Positions 33,895 to 39,209 of a stretch of 39,209 nt of DNA are shown piece after piece. The stretch covers positions 1 through 39,209 of the forward strand of contig JARHYC010000024.1 in the NCBI GenBank assembly GCA_029264955.1, written 5' to 3'. The notes under the pieces were generated by a model, which saw only the letters and a program-made list of their open reading frames with translations, searched no databases and was not told where the DNA came from. The first letter of the stretch is position 1; every line of letters begins with the position of its first letter. This DNA comes from Faecalibacterium sp. (GTDB lineage Bacteria > Bacillota > Clostridia > Oscillospirales > Ruminococcaceae). Both the position numbers and the translations under genes were made by a program.

Positions 33895-35934
33895 ATGAAC
33901 CAAAAATGGAAGAAAGTCACGGCGGAAGTCGTGTGCGCTGCCCTGGTTGTGGCGGGCGTAGGTACAACGGTATTTGCCGTCAACAACGATAAAAATGCGG
34001 ATGCCAAGCAGGAAACCGCTGCGGTTTCCGAAACCTCCGGAAAGAAAATCCCCGGCGGTGCGGCATTGGATGAAACCGTATATGTGCTGGCAGATGCAGA
34101 CGGCAGCGTGAAAAAGTGCATCGTCAGCGATTGGGTGGACGGAACCGATAAGGACGATTACACCCAGCAGGAAACCCAGCAGAAGCCCCCTGTGGAAATG
34201 TCGGTCAAGTATCTGCTGGACGGCGTCGAAACCGCACCCGACCAGATGGCGGGCAAGAGCGGCAAGGTGAAGATTCGCTTTGATTACACCAATAATCAGA
34301 CCGAAACCGTGAAAATCAACGGCAAACAGGAAACCATGCATGTGCCTTTCGCAGCGCTGACGGGTATTTTGCTGGACAACACCGTGTTTACCAATGTGCG
34401 TGTGACCAACGGCCGTGTAGTCAATGACGGCGACCGCACCTTGATTGTGGGTGTTGCACTGCCCGGTCTGACCGATAATCTGAAGCTGGAAAACGAAGAT
34501 GTGGAGCTGCCCGAGTACATCGAAGTATCTGCGGACGTGCAGAACTTTGAGATGGCAAATACCATGACGCTGGTGACCAACATGGTGTTCAACGAAATCG
34601 ACACCGACAAGCTGGATTCTGCCGATGGCTTGAAGGACGCAATCGGTAAGATGACCGATGCGATGTCCCAGCTGATGGGCGGCTCTAACCAGTTGTATGA
34701 CGGTCTGAATACCCTGTATGAAAAATCTACCCAGCTGGCGGACGGTACGGGCAAGCTGGCAGCAGGTGCCTCTCAGCTGCAAAACGGTGCGGCCCAGCTG
34801 AACGGCGGTGCACAGCAGTTAGCAGGCGGTTCTACCCAGCTGGTAGAAGGCTTGGATATGCTGGCAGCCAACAATGACGCACTGAATGCGGGCGCAGGTC
34901 AAATTTTCGATGCATTGCTGTCCGTTGCAGATACCCAGCTGGCAGAGGCAGGCTTGTCTATCCCCGCACTGAGCCGTGAAAACTATGCTGAAATCCTGAA
35001 TGGCGTAATTGCTTCTCTGGATGAAACCAATGTGGCAGCCCAAGCACAGGAGCAAGCGCGTGCAGCTGTGACTCAGGCTGTGGAAGCCAAGCGCGGCGAA
35101 GTAGTCGCTGCTGTCACCGATGCTGTAAGGGCACAGGTGGTGCAGGGTGTGACAGAAGCCGTGAAACAGGGCGTTTTTGAAAAGGTTTTGGCTGCTATGG
35201 GCATGACCCCGGAACAGTATCAGCAGGGGGTAGAGGCCGGCGTAATTACCGCGGAACAGCAGGCAGCTGTACAGGCTGCACTGGATGGTCAGATGGCTTC
35301 GGAAGAAGTACAGGGCCTGATTGCCACAAATGTGGATGCAAAGATGCAGACCGAAGACATCCAGGGCTTGATCGCCGCAAAAACCGAAGAACAGATTGCG
35401 GCTTTGATTGAGCAGAACATGAACTCTCCCGAAGTACAGGCGAAGATCACCGCAGCTTTGGAGCAGGCACGCTCCGGCGCAGCAAAGGTCAGCGCATTGA
35501 AAGAGCAGCTGGACAGCGTCAGCACCTTCTACACGGGTCTGACTACCTATACCGCTGGTGTTGCAACAGCAAAATCCGGTGCGCACCAGCTGAACGGCGG
35601 CATTTCTGATTTGAATAAGGGTACTGCCCAGCTGGTATCCGGCGCAAATGCACTGGCAGATGGTGCTAATACCCTGAACGGTAATATGCCTGCATTGCTG
35701 GACGGCGTTTCCAAGCTGCGTGACGGCGATAAAAAGCTGGTGGATGGCTTGCAGGAGTTCAATAAGCAGGGCATTCAGAAGCTGGCAAATCTGGTTGACG
35801 GCGATCTGGATGAGATTGCCCAGCGCTTGAAGACCAGCATTGATGTTTCCAAGCAGTACCGCTCCTTTACTGATGCTAAGGGCGCAGATGACAGTCAGGT
35901 GAAGTTCATTTATCGCACAGACTCCATCGGCTGA
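33895..35934 (+). CDS. Secreted YhgE/Pip-like repeat protein
   Basis: 679 residues. An N-terminal hydrophobic stretch (about 9-29) acts as a signal or anchor; no C-terminal membrane segments are present, unlike YhgE/Pip proteins. A beta-rich domain (about 65-210) is followed by two arrays of a seven-residue repeat of the form QLxxGxx, at about 275-325 (ending QLVEGLDML) and 560-620 (QLNGGISDLNKGTAQL). Between lies an Ala/Gln/Glu-rich helical region (about 370-550) with near repeats such as VQGLIATN and IQGLIAAK. The repeats suggest a long coiled or beta-helical rod outside the membrane. Its ribosome site GGAGGG lies in the end of the MMPL gene. Likely the extracytoplasmic partner of the exporter. 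Confidence 0.75.
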   Translation: MNQKWKKVTAEVVCAALVVAGVGTTVFAVNNDKNADAKQETAAVSETSGKKIPGGAALDETVYVLADADGSVKKCIVSDWVDGTDKDDYTQQETQQKPPVEMSVKYLLDGVETAPDQMAGKSGKVKIRFDYTNNQTETVKINGKQETMHVPFAALTGILLDNTVFTNVRVTNGRVVNDGDRTLIVGVALPGLTDNLKLENEDVELPEYIEVSADVQNFEMANTMTLVTNMVFNEIDTDKLDSADGLKDAIGKMTDAMSQLMGGSNQLYDGLNTLYEKSTQLADGTGKLAAGASQLQNGAAQLNGGAQQLAGGSTQLVEGLDMLAANNDALNAGAGQIFDALLSVADTQLAEAGLSIPALSRENYAEILNGVIASLDETNVAAQAQEQARAAVTQAVEAKRGEVVAAVTDAVRAQVVQGVTEAVKQGVFEKVLAAMGMTPEQYQQGVEAGVITAEQQAAVQAALDGQMASEEVQGLIATNVDAKMQTEDIQGLIAAKTEEQIAALIEQNMNSPEVQAKITAALEQARSGAAKVSALKEQLDSVSTFYTGLTTYTAGVATAKSGAHQLNGGISDLNKGTAQLVSGANALADGANTLNGNMPALLDGVSKLRDGDKKLVDGLQEFNKQGIQKLANLVDGDLDEIAQRLKTSIDVSKQYRSFTDAKGADDSQVKFIYRTDSIG

Positions 35935-35976
35935 ATCGCACCCCTAACATAAACACACGATGTAATCGATACAAAC

Positions 35977-36020
35977 AAAAAGCCCGGAAGCCTCTTTCCT
36001 CAGAGGTTCCGGGCTTTTTG
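35977..36020 (+). terminator. Terminator of the MMPL operon
   Basis: AGCCCGGAA plus CCTC (from 35981, one bulged G) pairs with GAGGTTCCGGGCT (ending 36015), followed by five T. Confidence 0.9.
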
Positions 36021-36043
36021 TTTCGCAGGAGAAAAGGCACAAT

Positions 36044-36097
36044 AAAACCCCAGCCGCTGTATGATCGCGCACATACAGCGGCTGGGGGGCTTTTTAG
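36044..36097. terminator. Second, very strong hairpin terminator, mainly for the minus-strand gene
   Basis: A perfect 16-bp stem (36048-36063 with 36072-36087) around an 8-base loop. An A-rich flank on the left gives TTTTATT on the minus strand; on the right GGCTTTTT follows. Confidence 0.9.
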
Positions 36098-36122
36098 GGC
36101 AAAGCGCAGCGGAAATCAACCA

Positions 36123-36800
36123 TTACAGGTGGTTGATCCATTCCACTTCCATTTCTTCACAGAGCGCCTGTGCATACTTTTTGCTCATGTATTTGGAAGA
36201 ATAGATGCAGATTTTACCGTTGGACGCAGTCACAGTATCAATATCCTGATACGCCTCGGTGTGTTTCATAGCTTCCAACGCCCCGAAAATCTCACCTTCG
36301 GTAAAGAAATAGGGGCTGTCCATCATGGCAGTGAACTTTACGGGGCGGGGATAGATCTTGCAGTCGTGGCGTGCCGCAGAGGCGATGGATGCAAGAATAT
36401 CCTGGTCCTGTAGGATGGACTGAATCTTTGCGAAATGGTCCGTCATGTTTGCGGAGTCGTAGTAGTACACATCTTTTTTGCCGTGGATACACCGGATGGT
36501 TTCAAAAAAGGGGCTTTCTTCCGGGTGTGCCAAAATTTCCGTCAACCGCTCCGGAGCAACGCCCTCCGGCGGAGCAGCTTTCAGGTCTGCCAGTGCTACC
36601 AACTCTTCAGCAAGGGTCACATCCTTGATGTAGTGGGCGAGCAGCTCCTCATCGGATTTCTCCCGGTTGGCTTCGGCTTCCACTTCTGCCAAGGCTTCTT
36701 CCATGGCACGCAGCGTTTCTTCATCCAAGCTGTCCTCGATTGCCTGCAATTCTTCGTCGTTCAGGCAATCGTCCAGCGTTTGCAATTCTTCCTCGTCCAT
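36123..36800 (-). CDS. Uncharacterised acidic protein, YdhW-like by position
   Basis: 225 residues from the ATG after AAAGGAGAA. The first 60 residues are very acidic and probably coiled coil (MDEEELQTLDDCLNDEELQ). The remainder is a mixed alpha/beta domain with DVYYYDSANMTDHFAKIQ (about 109-126) and SILQDQDILASIASAARHDCK. It lies downstream of a ferredoxin and an AOR-family oxidoreductase gene, the same order as ydhY-ydhV-ydhW in enterobacteria, where YdhW is of unknown function. Homology to YdhW is an inference from context, not checked by alignment. It is separated from the AOR gene by a terminator and probably has its own promoter. Confidence 0.55.
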   Translation of the reverse strand: MDEEELQTLDDCLNDEELQAIEDSLDEETLRAMEEALAEVEAEANREKSDEELLAHYIKDVTLAEELVALADLKAAPPEGVAPERLTEILAHPEESPFFETIRCIHGKKDVYYYDSANMTDHFAKIQSILQDQDILASIASAARHDCKIYPRPVKFTAMMDSPYFFTEGEIFGALEAMKHTEAYQDIDTVTASNGKICIYSSKYMSKKYAQALCEEMEVEWINHL

Positions 36801-36829
36801 ACAAGGTTCTCCTTTATGCGTTTTTGATG

Positions 36830-36835
36830 ATTATA
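36830..36835 (-). promoter_or_regulatory. Extended -10 promoter of the YdhW-like gene
   Basis: On the minus strand TGGTATAAT, an extended -10 element with TATAAT at 36830-36835. No clear -35 box is seen. It lies 30 bases before the start codon. Confidence 0.5.
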
Positions 36836-36866
36836 CCATACGGCGCGGCACGGTGGGCGCTGCACC

Positions 36867-36909
36867 ATAAAACAAAATCGTTAGGCAGGCTTTTACCTGC
36901 CTAACGATT
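36867..36909 (-). terminator. Terminator after the AOR-family gene
   Basis: A 14-bp perfect stem, AATCGTTAGGCAGG (36876-36889) with CCTGCCTAACGATT (36896-36909). On the minus strand TTGTTTTATGG follows, so it ends the ferredoxin-AOR transcript at least in part. Confidence 0.85.
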
Positions 36910-36941
36910 CACATTAAATCAAACTGCGTTTGCAACCAAAC

Positions 36942-39041
36942 TTACGGCAGCAGGTTCATGCTTGCCAGCTTGTCAGCAACGTCGTTCAGACCGAACTTCT
37001 CCAAGGTTTCACGAGTGGGGCAGCCCAGCTTTTCGTCCCAGCCCATTTCCTTGTACAGCATGGTGTAAGCCAGCTGCATATCGTCGCGGTCCATCTTGAT
37101 GGTGCCTTCCTCAAATGCCTTAAAGTCGGGTTCCATATCAAACGGCCAATCGGTGACACAGTCATGCTCCTTGCGCATATCCTTGGTGCCCATCCACATC
37201 ACAGACATTGCACGCTGCAGCTGCAGAACGCGCTCTGCTGCAAAGTCCAGGCTCTCCTCGGTCCACTCCTCGCCGGTGATAGCGGTCATGTACTGTGCTT
37301 CCACAGACAAATCGCCCTTATAGTTGCGGTCCTTGCGGGGGGAGAAGGTCATGGGCCATACCCAGTTGCACAGAGTAAAGGAGTCGTGCAGGGTCTGGCG
37401 AACAACGCCGAACTTGGCAAACTTAGCCTTTGCCTCGTTCATCGGGGTGTAGTTCTTGGGCTGATCCAGGCAGCCCTCGCCAAAGCGCTCTTCCAGAATG
37501 CTCTTCTTGATATCGTAAGGCAGGCCGGAACCCCATGCGTTCACGATGGTGTGGCACATACAGTCACGGTTGAAGAAGATGTTGGTCAGTGCACCAACCT
37601 GTGCATTGCACTCATTGCCATGGTGCTTAGACCAGCCCAGAGGAGACCAGATGGACATTTCCACTGCGTTCAGGTACTTACCGCCCAACAGATCCTTGTA
37701 ACGCTCATTGACGTAGTAAGCGCCGTCGCCCAGGTGAGACAGTTCGCCCTGTTTGGTAGCGATACGGGTCATGATGTCCTTGATGAAAGCCGGGTCGCCA
37801 GCTTCGTACTTATCCCAGAGCAGGGAGTCGTACTCTTCCTTGGGCAGGATTTCCTTCAGCAGGTCATTCTTCATGAAGTAAGCGACAGTGTTGGGCAGTT
37901 CGCCGTAGTTATCCCACAGGCCCAAGTCGTCAGCGGTGGACAGAGCTGCAACGTTGCAATAGAACTTGCCGTCGCCTTCGTCCACATAGTCCTTATAGCT
38001 CTTCATGATCTTTGCCCACATGAAGTTCGGCATACAGGTGTTAGAAACAGCTGCAACGTAGCCTTCCTTCTCCAGCTCGGGCAGGTAAACCGTAGCAGAG
38101 CAGCGGATGGGGCAGGAGGTGCAGCCGGTCATCTTGACGGTGTACTTCTCGCTTTCAGGTCCGAAGTCCTTGAATGCCTTCTGGCAGCGGTAGCCGAACT
38201 TGTTGATTTCGCCGGGCTCAGAATCGCCGGTGTCAACAGGGCCACCCTCAGCAGCACCCCAAGTCAGGCCGGGGCGACCGGTCCAACGGGAATCGGGATC
38301 ATAGTACTCAGCCCAGGGGCGCTCGGTGGAAGGAACAACGTGGTTGTTGTTAGAGCCCATCAGGTCGCTCATAACATAGTTGTTCAGCTTCATGATTTCC
38401 TTGGGGTCAGCAACGTGCACAGCACCGGTGCCGTAAACAGCGATAGCCTTCAGATTCTTGGAGCCGAAGATTGCGCCGATACCTGCACCAGCAGAGTGGT
38501 TAGCAGCGTTGATAATGCAGGACAGATTGACCAGGTTTTCACCTGCAGGACCACAAGCAACGACAGTAAAGCCGCGGCCGTCCTTCTCCTGAATCTTAAC
38601 AGCGGTCTCACGGGTAGACTTGCCCCACAGATCGGCAGCGCTCTCGATTGAAACTTCGTCGTCCTTGATTTTGATGTAAACGGGAGCTTCAGCCTTGCCC
38701 TCAACGATGACAGCATCGTAGCCGGCATACTTCAGCATAACAGCCAGCTCGCCGCCCATGTGAGAGTTAACAACCATGTTACCCTTAGTAAAGGTAGACA
38801 GAGAAGTAAAGGTTGTACGACCGGAGCAGGGTGCGCTGGAACCGGTATTGGGGCCAACAGCAGCGATGATCTTGTTGGCTTCGTCAAAGGGCTTTGTTCC
38901 GACAGGAACTTCCTCGTACATGATTCTGTCGCCAAAACCAGTACCGCCGATGTAATCGTAATATTTGCTGGAATCTTCCACGCTGCTTGTACCTGCGGTC
39001 AAGTTCACGCGAAGAATCTTGCCACTCCAACCATTGGTCAT
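36942..39041 (-). CDS. Aldehyde ferredoxin oxidoreductase family protein (YdhV-like)
   Basis: 699 residues from the ATG nine bases after GGGAGG. Cytoplasmic tungsten- or molybdenum-pterin enzyme with one [4Fe-4S] cluster. The N-terminal AOR domain starts GWSGKILRVNLT. Cluster ligands are C307, C310 and C314 (CTSCPIRC) and probably C558 in DSFTLCNW. The pterin-binding region includes ACGPAGENL and NHSAGAGIGAIFGSKNLKAI. It follows a ferredoxin gene, its likely electron partner. Length and gene order match YdhV better than the classical 600-residue AOR. Substrate unknown; aldehydes or carboxylic acids are typical of the family. Confidence 0.92.
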   Translation of the reverse strand: MTNGWSGKILRVNLTAGTSSVEDSSKYYDYIGGTGFGDRIMYEEVPVGTKPFDEANKIIAAVGPNTGSSAPCSGRTTFTSLSTFTKGNMVVNSHMGGELAVMLKYAGYDAVIVEGKAEAPVYIKIKDDEVSIESAADLWGKSTRETAVKIQEKDGRGFTVVACGPAGENLVNLSCIINAANHSAGAGIGAIFGSKNLKAIAVYGTGAVHVADPKEIMKLNNYVMSDLMGSNNNHVVPSTERPWAEYYDPDSRWTGRPGLTWGAAEGGPVDTGDSEPGEINKFGYRCQKAFKDFGPESEKYTVKMTGCTSCPIRCSATVYLPELEKEGYVAAVSNTCMPNFMWAKIMKSYKDYVDEGDGKFYCNVAALSTADDLGLWDNYGELPNTVAYFMKNDLLKEILPKEEYDSLLWDKYEAGDPAFIKDIMTRIATKQGELSHLGDGAYYVNERYKDLLGGKYLNAVEMSIWSPLGWSKHHGNECNAQVGALTNIFFNRDCMCHTIVNAWGSGLPYDIKKSILEERFGEGCLDQPKNYTPMNEAKAKFAKFGVVRQTLHDSFTLCNWVWPMTFSPRKDRNYKGDLSVEAQYMTAITGEEWTEESLDFAAERVLQLQRAMSVMWMGTKDMRKEHDCVTDWPFDMEPDFKAFEEGTIKMDRDDMQLAYTMLYKEMGWDEKLGCPTRETLEKFGLNDVADKLASMNLLP

Positions 39042-39056
39042 TGATGAGATCCTCCC

Positions 39057-39209
39057 TTACATTTCTTTAGCGATGTCTTTCCAGTCAACGATGGAAAGCG
39101 CGCCAGTCGGACAGCCGGCGACACAAGCACCACAAGTGATGCACTTAGTGGATTTCTTGGTCTCGGGGTCAACGGTGGGCAGGTGCCAGGGGCAGGCAGC
39201 GGTACATGC
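39057..39209 (-). CDS. 4Fe-4S ferredoxin, C-terminal part (cut by window edge), YdhY-like
   Basis: The last 50 residues of a ferredoxin-type protein; the N-terminus lies outside the window. The visible part has the cluster motif CITCGACVAGCP, that is C-x2-C-x2-C-x3-C-P, preceded by ACTAACPWHLP, which is the last Cys of an earlier cluster. This is a multi-cluster ferredoxin. Stop codon 39057-39059 is 15 bases before the AOR gene start. The position fits an electron carrier for the AOR-family enzyme, as YdhY does for YdhV. Confidence 0.88.
   Translation of the reverse strand, partial: ACTAACPWHLPTVDPETKKSTKCITCGACVAGCPTGALSIVDWKDIAKEM

Noticed and set aside
31840-34782. A 980-codon open frame opposite the MMPL and YhgE-like genes
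   Set aside because: It spans two well-supported genes on the other strand, is rich in His and Gln as antisense frames of GC-rich genes tend to be, and has no family signal.
36018-36413. A plus-strand frame between the MMPL operon and the AOR module
   Set aside because: It starts within a terminator region and is antisense to the acidic protein gene, which has a start, ribosome site and promoter.

Overview
The window looks like a moderately GC-rich, low-redundancy chromosome segment from a gut Firmicute of class Clostridia, probably family Oscillospiraceae/Ruminococcaceae (Gemmiger, Subdoligranulum or Faecalibacterium type). The clues are class II GalT, the acyl-ACP thioesterase, a T-box in front of alaS, fused SecDF, NrdR, GerA-family genes, DUF421/DUF4363 proteins, and Gram-positive Shine-Dalgarno and promoter sequences throughout. 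The taxonomic call is inference. There is no phage, IS element, CRISPR array or integrated element; most of the window is core chromosome.

Layout. 1-5.4 kb: the end of an unknown gene, a galK-galT operon on the minus strand, and divergently nagA and an acyl-ACP thioesterase gene. 5.4-9.1 kb: a candidate free-standing small RNA with its own promoter and terminator, then an IMP dehydrogenase very like the well-known Tritrichomonas foetus enzyme, then a class B penicillin-binding protein. 9.1-12.1 kb: a T-box leader and alaS. 12.1-16.9 kb: a compact housekeeping run (HIT protein, purine-type phosphoribosyltransferase, ComEC with a decayed hydrolase domain, DNA polymerase III delta, RNase M5-like Toprim protein). 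16.9-19 kb: an RluA pseudouridine synthase (minus), tRNA-Leu(UAA), and a lipoprotein gene (minus).

19.1-25.2 kb: a uracil permease preceded by a leader peptide whose stop codon abuts an intrinsic terminator, a layout that suggests pyrimidine attenuation coupled to translation; then a type Ic aspartate aminotransferase, secDF and nrdR. 25.1-29.5 kb: a DUF421-DUF4363 pair (minus) divergent from a three-gene gerA/gerB/gerC-like operon whose B and C members are short or divergent, pointing to sporulation ancestry. 29.5-31 kb: two poorly known proteins. 31.2-36 kb: a tightly coupled operon of DUF308 protein, MMPL/RND exporter and a secreted YhgE-like repeat protein. 36.1-39.2 kb (minus): a ferredoxin, a tungsten/molybdopterin aldehyde ferredoxin oxidoreductase family protein and a small acidic protein, in the same order as ydhY-ydhV-ydhW of enterobacteria.

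The best candidates for something undescribed are the uracil permease attenuator (19.16-19.33 kb), the small RNA at 5.44-5.60 kb, and the ydhYVW-like module at the right edge.
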